Of a DNA stretch of 64,000 bases, positions 1 to 12,080 are shown one piece after another (position 1 is the stretch's first letter; each line of letters starts with the position of its first letter). Source of the stretch: Lingula anatina (Eukaryota > Brachiopoda > Lingulata > Lingulida > Lingulidae); contig NW_019776068.1 of assembly GCF_001039355.2 (NCBI RefSeq), positions 613,065-677,064 on the forward strand. The letters are read 5' to 3'. The translations under genes and the position numbers were made by a program. The notes beneath the pieces are model-generated. The model saw nothing but the letters and a program-made list of their open reading frames with translations. It was not told the origin of the DNA and searched no databases.

Positions 1-183
1 CTTCCTTTGAAATCTTTGAGTTCCTTGTGCTCTGAATAAATGTTGCACTTAATTATACTGAAAATGAACATGATTGGATATCTGTATTATGCTCTATCAG
101 GATATTTCATTTGCTGCTTGCTATTTGTTTTTCTTTTTCCATGTTATCTTAATTGTGCTATGTTGAATTTTTTTACACTTCAG

Positions 184-1805
184 TGCCTGCAGCACCCACC
201 AACATTAAACTTCGTCGCACATCTCACTCCACTATCCAAGTGACGTGGAATGCCCCCAACTTCCCCATCAAGGGTTATAGAATATTCTATAGCTCTTTCC
301 CCAACAGGGACATGGATCTGTGGACCAAAAAGACTATCCCGCCAGTGACTGCCACTGACTTGATTCAGTTAACTGACAGTTGTTACTATGTGCGCGTCCA
401 GGCCCAGTCGCTGGATGGAAGATTTGGAAACCTGTCCGATCAAGAAGAAAATTGTGAGCAGCCTCCAGGTAAAATATTCACCCTTCATCCCACCCTCTTT
501 GCTCCACACTCATATATTTTAGATGTGAATGGTTTGATTCATGTTGTTCTTATCATGTCTTCAAAATATATATATGATATTTGAAGTTAAATTCACAGAC
601 TCTGTCTTCTCCTTGCCCTCGTATTGGCAAAATGACTGCAGGGGCTGCAGCTTACCATGCTCATGTTTAGATAAGCTATGAATTCACTCAGATATTTGGC
701 ATTTTCAACAACTTTCCTCCCTTTCTGCCTACCAACGCTGGGGTTTATCTCGGTATAACATATTTCTACACCAACTACTCTTAGTAATGGGAACCAATCC
801 ACAATGTTATTTTCCTATGAAACTTGAGATTGCTGGCACATTGTTTGTATGGCATACGCTGATACTGTAACCCAGTGTTTTCTGTAACTCTGTCGGCATA
901 GAACCCAACCGTTTTACATGTAGCATTCTGGACACCCTATTGTTTGGATTGCCGTGGAGATGTCCCAGTTGTTCCCTTGATGTTTTTATCCAAATTGACA
1001 GCATCAGGATTGACTGTAATGTACTGTAATTCCCGATCGTTATTTACATGTAGCACATCTGCATCATTCAAGTTGCATGGACTGCATTAGAGCAGTATCT
1101 GCCATTGAAATGTAACCTATGTCAAGAGAAGGAAAATAGTATTTAGATGATCATACAGAAGGATGAGTTATAGATAGGAATATAACTATTAGAGAAAAGT
1201 TTGAAGAATTTTAAAGATGCAAAACCTGGTCAGTAATAGTCTCTTCTCTCACGCTCACTCTCGTCTCCATAGAAATCCCCCAGTGTGTCCGCTCCTTCAC
1301 AGCAGTGGACACTAGCTCAGATTATGTAGTCTTGGACTGGGACCCTCCACTTACACCAGGTGTGGTGAAGTATAAGGTGAGCAAGATACTGCTGGAACAA
1401 CTTTGTCTTGCAAGATACATATGTATATAGCATTGGTATTAGGAAACTAGTATTATTGCAGATATTAATACTTGACCAGAATTTCAGGCTTATAATATTG
1501 TTTTAACTGTTGTGGAATAAAGTTTATTGAAGAATTTGTGAAACCAAAAGAAAAAGAAAAAAAAAGCTGTGGTATGATAGACATTAACAGTGGTCCCGTC
1601 TGTCTCTCCCTATAGATCTTGTACGAAGGTAGCCAGAGGGACATTCTTGTCCATCCTAGGTCAGAAATAACTGTGCGCAACCAGGAACGGGTCAAAATCA
1701 GCGAGCTGTTTCCTGAGACTCGCTACACTTTCAACATCAGCGCTCAGTTCTTAGATGGGTCACTTGGGCCATATGTATACACTTTGGCTGAAACACAGAG
1801 AGGAG
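184..1805 (+). other. Lar: LAR extracellular FN3 domains (three exons)
   Basis: The first FN3 is encoded by the single exon 184-468 (PAAPTNIKL start, VTW core Trp, YYVRVQA strand). That exon begins with two bases of a split codon and ends with one, so it is a symmetrical phase 1-1 module. The second FN3 is split over 1273-1376 and 1616-1805 (VVLDWDPP, then RYTFNISAQ). Both carry the Trp and Tyr positions expected of FN3 folds. In canonical LAR, FN3 repeats follow three N-terminal Ig domains, which must lie upstream of this window. Confidence 0.85.
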
Positions 1806-4800
1806 GTCAGTGGATAGTGCTTAAGCCAGAAATAATCCTGGCTCCTGAACTGCATCATGCCATAGCAAAAAAAGATTAATATTGCATGAATTGCAGCATC
1901 TAATAGACAGAGAGTCCACAAATGCCCTGTAATTTTTTATCAACTGCAGTTATCATATTCTCCCTTGACTAACATTGAGTGACTAATTTGATTGCAATGT
2001 TCATTCATGCTGAATGAAATAAGGTTTGATCTGGAAATTGTATGAAGTAATTTCATTAGCACTAACTTCAGTTATTCTCTGAACCCCTGGTTGAGCAATC
2101 TTGATTATTTATAGCATGCAGCTACCATAAAGCTTTTATATTTTCAAGAAATATTCTCACAGTACCCACTTGTATTGTCATTTCCTAAGACATAGAGTAG
2201 ATCTAACCATATTTGCCAGTTTATTTACTTGGATAATTAAAAACTGACTTGGTGCATTCCTTATATTAAGCTTTCTTTTCTAGTCTTCATGATGCTTTTC
2301 TTTTTGCAGAGTACATGGACGACATAAAGTACATTTTCGTAAAAAAAGGACGCAATCTGGTCTTACAATGTTTTGCCACTTTCCAAGAAATTCGTCCAGC
2401 TAAACAACTTTATTGGAAATCAACCTACAAACACCTTGATGAATCTTATATTATCAACCGGGTGGATTCTACAGGAACTCAATTTTTCTCTACTGTCGTC
2501 ATTAATAAAACTCGCGTCGAACATTCAGGCGTCTTTTTGTGCCGGACAAGCGGTCGTATTTTGAAAAAATTCATAGTGAAAGTTCACAGTGGCTCTTATC
2601 ATCCCCCAAAACCCAAGGGTGAGCTAAACTTTTCTCTTTCAAGTCTGTTTTCAGTATTTTGTCCTTGTCTTGACTTGACCTGCCCCCTACCTACCATCCC
2701 CATCCTACATAACATGCATGGTATGCTGCCTCGCCTGTCAACCTGAATGTTTTCATATTTTGCATGAATCAAAATGTCGCATGGTTTCATATACTTGTTC
2801 ATTGCATGTGTTCATGTTGTTTTCAGGGGTTGAGTGTGTAAGCACACTCAGCTCAAAGAATCAATGCAGCTACATTGCAGTGAATCATCAGTATATTTGA
2901 AGTGTTCTTTTTTGAGCACACTTGGTTTGAAATTATGCAAGAGAATAGTCGCATTATTTGATCACACTTTTTCACTGACTGAAGGTGCAATATTCCCTAT
3001 ATATTTGTAAACAGTAAGACTCACCTACTGATGTATTTCCATTTCAGTGATGTTTGTGTAGGTATAATAATATTATATCAATACCTAATGTACTCAAACC
3101 TTTATGGTGCCATTTTGAATGTTGCATGATTTTGCAGACAGTTTAGATGTGGAAACCCAAAGTGTGAACAGCAAGACTTCCAAACGTTGAAAACTCTAAC
3201 ATTCTGATATAAGTTCATTTTAGTTTCAGTTATGGGCATGATCTATAACATTTTAAATGGCATAGCATACATGTACAGCAGTGTATGTTGGAGAACTTTT
3301 TGAGACTATTTCAACTTAATCTAGCTCTTGACAAGTAATGTTTTTCTTACAGTCCTTGAACGTCCACAATTCCGAAAAATGAATGAGGATAAAACCATAG
3401 GATTCCAGCTGAAATCTCGTAGTCGTATCGGCAAGGTGGACTATTACTGGGTTGTTGTGGTGCCCAAGTCCCACTTTGACATCAAGGAACCCAATGAATT
3501 TGAAGAGAATGAGGTATGGCTGTGGATAAGTATACTTTTATAGAACATGAAAGATGATAAATTTATTGTAAAATTGCAGAAGTTCATATAGTTACGTGTA
3601 TTTTTTTCTTTTGTGTGATCAGATCTCTCTCGCTTCTAAATTAGTTGACTTGCTACCTAGGGTATGATTTGGTCTTCTCCTTGGCATTCACCATGACTGT
3701 TTTATTTTCCAGCTGCAGAGTGATATCAGTCCAGCCTACATTGCAGCCCAGTTTGAGGGAAATAATCTGCCAGACATGTTTTCTTTGAGTGATGGAAACA
3801 TGTATGGGAATTACCGAAACAAAAGGCTAGATGAGAATGAAGAATATAAGGTCTTTCTACGTGCAGTGACAACCGAAAATGTGAGTATAGAGTAGCCATT
3901 TAATATAGATCCACATATCAGCTTTACCTGTTGACTGTTTCATCTGTTCACTGTTACAGACTTGGATCCAACAAAACTATTTTCACACGAGTATAGAGTG
4001 TTTTTGTTTTTTCATTAGATCAAATCACAAAAATTGATCTAATGTTGGAAACTGCTCGTATGTATTTAATGGCTGTGTTTCATATTAAAATATGTCAATA
4101 TTTTGTTACATGAATAAAAGCTTCAGTGAAGTAATGTCTTATTTATTGGATTTTAGGAGGTCACGTCCAGTGACTACTCTGAGCCATTCAGCCTGAAGAG
4201 AGGGGTGCCCCCCAGGAGAAGCCCTCTGACCCCTGCTGGAGGAGGTTTTATCTGGATTGTGGGGGTAGTTGCAGCAGTCATTCTCCTCATTATCTTCATT
4301 GTGATCGTCTTCTTTGTTGTCAGGTAAGACTCGAGTCTTCAAAGTTAATTACAGTTATGGGACAAACTCTGACGCTTGGTTTTTGATGTCTGTTTTGTGT
4401 ATCCCAAATATGTTGTGATTGCTTGTGGGAAAGTTTTTTATACTATGCTATGCTGTTGGTGTTTTACAGGAGAAAATCAAAGAGGAAAGAGAAGGCTCCG
4501 GAGCCTACCAAAGTATTTGTTGATCCAACACCCCCAGGGCCACAACACCCTACAGACCCTGTAGAGATGAGACGGATGAATTTCCAGACACCAGGTACAA
4601 GCAGTTATAAACTCATTGTTTCTTTATCCATGGTAGACTAAGCATTTGGATTGTCTTTGGTTGATTGCAAACACTGGCTTGCAGTTAAAATACAGTAACA
4701 TTTAGATTGAATATAATATAGTCTACTATACTAGTTATATTTGTTACAGTAGTGGTTCTCTGGGTGCCAGGCAGCAATGTTAACATCCATATCTATCCAT

Positions 4801-7800
4801 ACACAAACATTGTAAAAGCATTGCAATAACTGTAATTTGAAAATCTCTGACATGTGCCCATTCTTTACTGCAGCCATGATCAGCCACCCACCTATCCCAG
4901 TAGAACAGCTGGCTGAACACATAGACAGACTGAAGGCGCAGGACAACCTGAAGTTCTCTCAGGAATACGAGTCAATAGAACCAGGGCAGCAGTTCACATG
5001 GGACAACTCCAACTTGGAGGTCAACAAACCCAAGAACCGCTACGCCAATGTCATCGCTTATGACCACTCCCGGGTGATCCTTCAGCCTCTAGATGCCATC
5101 ACAGGCAGTGATTATATTAACGCCAACTACATGGATGGGTACAGGAAGCAGAATGCCTATATTGCAACCCAGGGTCCACTGCCGGAGACTTTCTGTGACT
5201 TCTGGCGTATGGTGTGGGAACAGAGGTCAGCCACAATTGTGATGATGACAAAACTGGAGGAGAGGTCAAGGGTAAGCTGATATAGACTAATGTGGAACAA
5301 AATCTGAGTGTCCTTGGCTTGTGAAACTGAAAGCTTAGACATTGTGTATACCTTGAAAGGTTGATAATTTTAGGCTGAAACAGACAAGAAGATGATAGAA
5401 GAACACTAAACAATATTAAAAAATTGAGCCTTTTCCTTGGTTAATCATCATGAAATCCTCTAAGTAGTTGTAAATTAAGACTAAGGATAGATGCACTTAC
5501 CTCAATAGATTAGCCAAGTATTGTTTATGTATGCCAAAAACAGTTTTACATTCTCTCTTTAATGTCAAATTTTAAATTCTAATTTATTGACCTTTGATTT
5601 TTATATAGATCAAGTGTGACCAGTACTGGCCACTCCGCGGCACAGAGAACTATGGCGTGATGCAGGTGACCATACTGGACATCATGGACCTGGCCACCTA
5701 CACCATACGCACCTTCCAGCTGTCACGGCAGGGCTATCCAGAGAAGAGGGAAGTGAAGCAGTTCCAGTTTACAGCCTGGCCAGATCATGGGGTGCCGGAT
5801 CACCCCACACCTCTACTGATGTTCATGAGGAGGGTGAAAGCTAGCACACCTCCAGATTCAGGGCCCATGATCACACACTGCAGGTGAGAGGGGCACAGTG
5901 ATCAGTTCTGTTTTTTAGGGTATGAGGTATTTGATAGCATTTTGAAAGAGGACTTTTTCCTCATGATAAGCCACAAAATGGTGATTTAGTTAAAGCCAAA
6001 AGCAGAGGAATGGAGTGGAATGGATGAAATCTGGTGAATGGTTATGTCATTTTATTGTACAGTTCATCGTCACTGCCTAAGTCTTATGTAGTATTTTCTC
6101 TTTCTTTTTCCCAGTGCTGGTGTTGGAAGAACAGGTGCTTTTATTGTCATAGATGCCATGTTAGAGAGAATACGCCATGAAAGAACTGTCGACATCTATG
6201 GTCACGTCACATGCTTAAGAGCACAGAGAAACTACATGGTGCAAACAGAAGACCAGTATATATTCATTCACGATGCCCTTCTGGAGGCAGTCACCTGTGG
6301 AAATACAGAGATTCCTGCCAGGAATTTGTACGCACATCTCCAGAAACTCACACAGCCAGAGCCAGGGGAGACAGTCACAGGAATGGAATTAGAATTCAAG
6401 GCAAGTAGAATTTAAGTTTTTCCTATTCTTACACCTTTCTTTCTTGGTGATTCACAGATAATTGTATATGTTTATAGTGCTATTTAAGGTATAAACAGAA
6501 TAGAAAAGTAACCAGAAAACAGTGGATAAAAAGTCCAGTAATGAAGATGCTATAAGTTGCTATGATTTATTTATATATTTTGATCATACCAAAAGTGGGT
6601 TTGTATTGATATTTATTGTCCCACTCTTCCAGAGGCTAGCTCACACCAAGGCCAACCCTTCCAGGTTTGTCAGCGCCAATCTTCCAGTGAACAAATTCAA
6701 GAACAGATTAGTCAATATCCTTCCATGTAAGTTGTTCTCATGTCATAGTAGAGAGAGTTATTTGTTATTTATTCATGATGTATCTTTCCCTGGAGTGAGC
6801 AACTCAACTTCCAACAAGTGCGGATTTATTGCTTAATGGAAAAATCATTGCGCAAGAGCAGTTCCAGTTGAAGCGAGTATCTTGAAGGCATATTGCATTA
6901 TTAGTTCATAGTGTGCAAATGGCTGAAGATAATTACTGTAGTTGATTTCTGTCTAAAGCTGAAAATAGGTACCTGATACCTGTCACATACACGCAAATAT
7001 AGATCCGTGATTGAGACATAAATGTCATATCTTCTGTGGTTTAATTGTAATAGATGTGAAAATAAACCAATTGTGTATTTACCAATGGCAGGAAGTTGTC
7101 AGATTATCGATCATCAAAGAGAAATCATTTATTTGTGAGAAGAAATTGTTTAGATATATGATTAATCTGTCTGGTTATGTGATAATGGTGGTCAATTGGA
7201 TTGGTATATAAAAAGCAAATTTGTTTTTCCATCCAGATGAAAACACCAGGGTGTGTCTCCAGCCAATTCGAGGAGTTGACGGCTCAGATTATATTAATGC
7301 AAGCTATATTGATGTAAGTATAATCACATTTGCCATATGAAATAGCATTCTGTGTGGGAAACTTCATAATCATGGATGGGATAAGATCCCAGGTTCTGTG
7401 AGGACACCCAGTCATTATGTACTAAATGACTGATCACAGTATGGTACAAAAAATGGCAAACTATTGATTGTTCGTGTGGCATTGATTTAGAGATCAATAG
7501 CTTTGGCAAAATGCACGTAAATGTCTCTTAAATGATGATGATTGCCATGTTTTATGTGTACTTTAAAAGGTCTGAGAGAATGGGTTTAAAGCCAGTATAT
7601 ACCCATGGTAGAATGGATAGATAGATTCAGCAAGTTCATTCAAGTAAATACAGATTGTATTTAATCGAGGGCTAATATAAGGCTCATAGTTTCATAAAGT
7701 CAGATTCAAATATAAAATTACTACTAAGCAGAACATGGTTTCCATATTATATTAAAAGTCTAGATAAAACATGGTAAGCAAAAAGATGGTGCAAGAACAT

Positions 7801-9825
7801 GGTTAGCAAAATGATGGGGTGTAGTAATTTCAAAGAAAAAAAACTAGTAGGTATATTTTGATGGGTATTGATGGATATTTATATATTTATGTTCAAAATG
7901 AACAGGTCACCTTGAAGTGTTATATTTTTACATTATGTTGTCTTCGGTTGCAGGGTTATAGGTACCGAGGTGCCTACATTGCCACACAGGGTCCCCTGGG
8001 GGAAACCACAGAGGACTTCTGGAGAATGTTGTGGGAGCATAACTCTACAATCATTGTCATGTTGACAAAACTCAGAGAAATGGGAAGGGTAAGTTTAGTT
8101 TTCTTACTCAGATATGTAGCATGTACATGCTTTCATTAAAGATATATGTAGTTTAGGAATTAAAAAAAGAGAGAGAAAATTGTGATCATTTTTCAGAACT
8201 AATTAAATGAAATAAACACTAAAAATTAATGGAACTTGATATTTTGAACAGCAGTGAAAAAGATTTTTATGTCTAACATTCTTTTAAAAATCTGTCTATG
8301 AAAGTACCCCTAAATTCCATCTATATGAAGTTTCCTATTCTGTGTTCCCAGGAGAAATGTCACCAGTACTGGCCCAGTGAGAGATCTGCCAGGTATCAGT
8401 ATTTTGTGGTGGACCCCATGGCGGAGTATAACATGCCTCAGTATATCCTGAGAGAATTCAAGGTCACAGATGCCAGAGTAAGTTTGATCAATAGCAAACA
8501 GGCTTTTTCTCTGGAGAATTTAGAAAATATTGTAGAAGATATTAATGTTGTGAAAGGAAATATTTTGTCTTCAACATACCTGGAAGAGTATGAATGGGAC
8601 ATTAAACAGATCATTGATATACATCATGTAATTATGACCAAATTACTAAAAAAAAACATATAAAGACACTACTCATCAGAAGTACAAAATTGTATTTTCA
8701 TGTTGACTGTTTGTATTAATATTTTTAACTAACAACTTTTGGAAATTGTAATAATTATTTATACTCTCAGTTAAATTTATTATTATTATTATGTTTTATG
8801 AGATACATAGTTCTAAATCAAATTTCTGCCCCTCCAGGATGGCCAGTCGCGGACCATCCGTCAGTTCCAGTTCACCGACTGGCCAGAGCAAGGAGTGCCC
8901 AAGTCTGGGGAAGGGTTCATAGACTTCATTGGACAGGTGCACAAGACAAAGGAACAGTTTGGACAGGATGGACCTATATCAGTGCACTGCAGGTAGGTAT
9001 TATGAAACTGTGACATGGCTCTGTTAAATAGATGTATTCTCCATCCATTTGTTATTGGAAGTTATTGGACTTAAAATATTTAAACAATAGAGGACAAAAT
9101 ATTTAAACAATAGAGGACTGTTAGCGGAGGTTATAAAAGGGAATATGGATTTTTCTTTCTTCTCCTGGCATTTTCTGTTCCCATCCTTATCCAAGTCCCA
9201 TTGAATTCATTGACTACCAGTTCACTTGTGCTATTTTTGTATGCAGTAGCAGTATGAAGTTATGAAGTCAAAATAACTACAATGCATGCAGTGGGAGATA
9301 ACATGTTAATCCTGTAAAAGTCCATTTTCTGCCAGTATCATCATTTCTGATATCATGACATTATTCCTTGCAGTGCTGGCGTGGGTCGCACCGGTGTGTT
9401 CATAGCCCTGAGTATAGTCCTGGAGAGGATGAGATATGAGGGCGTGGTGGATCTCTTCCAGACAGTCAGAATGCTGAGAACACAGAGGCCAGCCATGGTA
9501 CAGACAGAGGTGAGTTCTCCTGGCCTGTTCTCACATTTTCTTTTCGTTATGGGTGCTCTTCTAGTAAATAATGTACTGTGAATTGAGGAGCCAGATGTTA
9601 GGTTATGCTTTGTGCTTTTATCTTTTTATTTTAGTCTAAGAAAATAACCTTAAGTCACTATACGGTTTAATATTTGAGGACTTTCCATAAACAGCAGTAG
9701 GATAGACCATTTATACCTCTACATGTTGATTGATCAGAGTTTGTCTTTATTTGCAGGACCAATATCAATTCTGCTACCGTGCTGCACTGGAGTATTTGGG
9801 CTCATTTGACCACTATGCAAATTGA
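184..9825 (+). CDS. Lar: LAR-type receptor protein tyrosine phosphatase, 3' part (18 exons)
   Basis: Type I membrane receptor with cytoplasmic tandem phosphatase domains; the family (LAR, PTPRF/D/S) acts in cell adhesion, axon guidance and synapse organisation. Exons: 184-468, 1273-1376, 1616-1805, 2310-2618, 3353-3513, 3713-3880, 4157-4323, 4470-4594, 4874-5271, 5609-5883, 6115-6400, 6633-6726, 7237-7313, 7954-8088, 8352-8477, 8838-8992, 9374-9509, 9757-9825. All junctions keep frame and give 1085 residues to a TGA at 9823-9825; the 5' part lies outside the window. Order: FN3, FN3, Ig-like, membrane-proximal FN3-like region, one membrane helix, PTP D1, PTP D2. The C-terminus [11 protein letters not shown] and the D1 block [20 protein letters not shown] are diagnostic of LAR rather than other RPTPs. 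All introns are GT-AG except the one at 6401-6632 (GC-AG). The family call is firm; which LAR paralogue, if there are several, cannot be told. Confidence 0.95.
2310..2618 (+). other. Lar: Ig-like domain exon inside LAR, phase 1-1 cassette
   Basis: This one exon encodes about 103 residues with an Ig-domain signature: first Cys in LVLQCFATF, core Trp in KQLYWKST, and second Cys in [11 protein letters not shown], a variant of the usual DxGxYxC. It lies after FN3 repeats and before the membrane-proximal region, where vertebrate and fly LAR have FN3 and no Ig. It starts with two bases and ends with one base of split codons, so including or skipping it preserves the frame (skipping joins G to TC, giving Val). 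A constitutive or an alternative exon are both possible. Confidence 0.8.
3353..4323 (+). other. Lar: LAR membrane-proximal region and transmembrane helix
   Basis: Exons 3353-3513, 3713-3880 and 4157-4323 encode the last FN3-like segment, including the LAR-typical run of [20 protein letters not shown] and [10 protein letters not shown] single hydrophobic helix of about 25 residues follows (about 4247-4321). It is followed directly by the basic stop-transfer stretch RKSKRKEK from exon 4470-4594. This matches the position of the LAR membrane anchor and the start of the cytoplasmic juxtamembrane segment. Confidence 0.88.
4874..6400 (+). other. Lar: LAR PTP domain D1 (active-type)
   Basis: The membrane-proximal phosphatase domain is spread over exons 4874-5271, 5609-5883 and 6115-6400. 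All catalytic elements are present: the pTyr-recognition loop KNRY with Tyr at 5041-5043, the WPD general-acid loop at 5777-5785, the P-loop [10 protein letters not shown] with the nucleophilic Cys codon at 5879-5881 (split by the intron before the Ser), and the Q-loop QTEDQY. By comparison with known LAR proteins this domain should dephosphorylate phosphotyrosine. Confidence 0.93.
6633..9825 (+). other. Lar: LAR PTP domain D2 (weakly active or regulatory type)
   Basis: The membrane-distal domain is spread over eight exons. It keeps the P-loop [10 protein letters not shown] (Cys codon 8988-8990) and the Q-loop. It has the two substitutions that silence D2 in LAR-family proteins: Leu instead of Tyr in the pTyr loop (KNRL, Leu codon 6708-6710) and Glu instead of Asp in the WPD loop (WPE, 8880-8888). 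In mammalian LAR, reverting these two positions is known to restore activity, so D2 here is predicted to be mainly a regulatory or binding module. Confidence 0.9.
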
Positions 9826-12080
9826 ACTGCTGATAGAAAACTCAACCGACGGGATGTTTCAATAGTTGAAGAATAGGACAACACACATTAGATATTGAGC
9901 CTTTGATTACTATGCAGTCAAGGATTCAAGAGTCTTTGTGATTCCCAAATTGATAAAATGTGTGAGGACAATCACTGGTATTGACAGAACCATCACAAAA
10001 AATATGATGTACTTGATCTCAGAATGATAGAAATACAGGATTATTAACCAAGCAGAATTTTAAAATAGATACCCTCATTGAGATCATGCAGCTTAGTCTG
10101 GATTTTAGACCCCCAGTGGATAACAGTACAAGGGATTGATGTACCTCTCGAGACTGCAACATATCAGAACATGGAATAAAGAGAGTTCAGTTTCTTTTAA
10201 AAGATTATGTCACAATGCATAAGGTTACAAAAAAATGAAAACAAACTTGGAAACCGTAGTTCTTGTTGTTGAAGAGCCAGTAGAATTAATTTAGAAAAAA
10301 AAAATAAACAGGGAATCTGCATAGTATATTTCATAAAACCTGGGCTGTGTCTAATTACCTGGAGATACATGTGTGTGGTCGCAAGGTTGCAGAGAATGCA
10401 ATAGCACAAATGTGATGTATATATCTATCTATAAGTATATCCATGTGAACAACATATCTAGGAGTCTGTGCAACATGTGCCAAGAAAATGCACTGAAGTT
10501 GAGACTGAAGGACTGAGTTATACATTACATGTTGGACTGAGTTAAACGTTATGGATGGAGGTTCACAGATTGATTTATCAAGATGTTATTTTCTCATTTA
10601 AACTCCTACACGCCCAATGGGACGTATATGTAGCAAACGCATTTGAATTTGTAAGTAACTTGATTGAAGGGCAGTGTCAACTGGCCATTGCAAATCTCCC
10701 CATTGTGGAGGATTTGCAGTACAGAGTGAAGAGATCCCCAAAAAATTCTCATTTCCAATGCTGAGTCCTTTGCTACAATATGGGATACAGCCTAAATGTT
10801 GATGGCCATGTTGCCTTGAAGCCCCAGTCATCATTACTGTGGTGTATCTATTGTAAATCCTGTAGATGGGGCATGTGTGTTGAGTAGTGACATTTTAGAC
10901 TGCTGTAGTAGTAACCATAAAACTTTCTATCCACCTGAGCAAAACGGACCATGTGTTGGTTAATGAATATAGAAGTGGCATTATTTGGAGGGATTTTCTC
11001 AGAGAAGATATAGATAATTAGGTTCTGTGGATTTTGTAGTATTTTCTTTTCACAAAGGTGCTGCCCGTGTAACTTAAAATTGAGTAGGACATGTAACAGT
11101 TTCATAACCACCACTTCATCATATCAAGAGTACATAGCAATTCATTATATACTGTAATGTAACAAAACAATACCCTATTATTCTGCATGTTATGTTATAT
11201 TGTTAATATGTGTTGCTTATAGGTGGGAGGGGGATATGAAATGCAGGTTGAAAACCTTGTAAATGAATGATTTCTGTTCCCAGATGGTAATTCTCACTTG
11301 TCAACGTATGTAATTTTATGTATCTTGGGGGTTTGCATTTGGTGCAACAACTGATCTAGTAACTGAGCTCAAATTGTAAAGTTTTTTTATAAAAACATTG
11401 GTGTAAGTAAAATATATTTACTGAGGCTAACTCTGCAAAATACATTCATTAAAAGGAAATAATAATAAGCACACATATGATATTGCAAATCGTATTATTC
11501 TGAACCAGTAATGTAGGAATATTTTTTGAGCATGGCATCACTATTGCTTCAATATTGCTGCACACTTTGGTGGCCGCCTTTGTCTTATGGTTTAAAAGAG
11601 GGAGTAAATAGTTCAACAGTATTAAAACCCCTTTGTACATGTTCAGTTTTCAGATTGTATTATCATGAATTTAAAAGAATCTGTAATATTCCTTTGATTT
11701 AATATTATTTTGTACATTGTAATGGTAGGGAGAATAATGAGATGTATATGTACATAAATGTCCCATTTGCTTCAGCTGCTTTGCCCAAAGTTTTTTATAC
11801 AAAGCTCTTTGTATTGTAATATTTAAGTTTTTACATGTTGAGAATATGAATAATATTAGTGTGCTTTGTGTATATATATCGAGATTGCATATTGAAGGTT
11901 GTCAGTTTCGGTATTTTATGTTGCCATGGTCACAAAAACTAATGAATATTTGTATTTTCTTTGTATGGTGTTAGCATTCAGTGTTTTTCAGTGGTGTAAC
12001 ATTAGATCCATACTATGATGTAGTGGTTCAGCTCCAGCTGGTTCAATTTTGTAAATAAACTGGACATACATTGTATTTCA
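9826..12080 (+). other. Lar: LAR 3' UTR (predicted)
   Basis: About 2.2 kb after the stop codon contains no splice-supported coding exon and is AU-rich. The best distal polyadenylation signal is AATAAA at 12054-12059, followed by a T/GT-rich stretch. Earlier AATAAA hexamers near 10174 and 10303 could give shorter 3' ends. The extent is inferred; only transcript data would fix it. Confidence 0.55.
12054..12059 (+). promoter_or_regulatory. Polyadenylation signal AATAAA, LAR
   Basis: Canonical hexamer with a downstream T-rich and GT-containing stretch, before the first dispersed repeat at 12155. It is the best candidate for the distal LAR 3' end. Confidence 0.5.
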
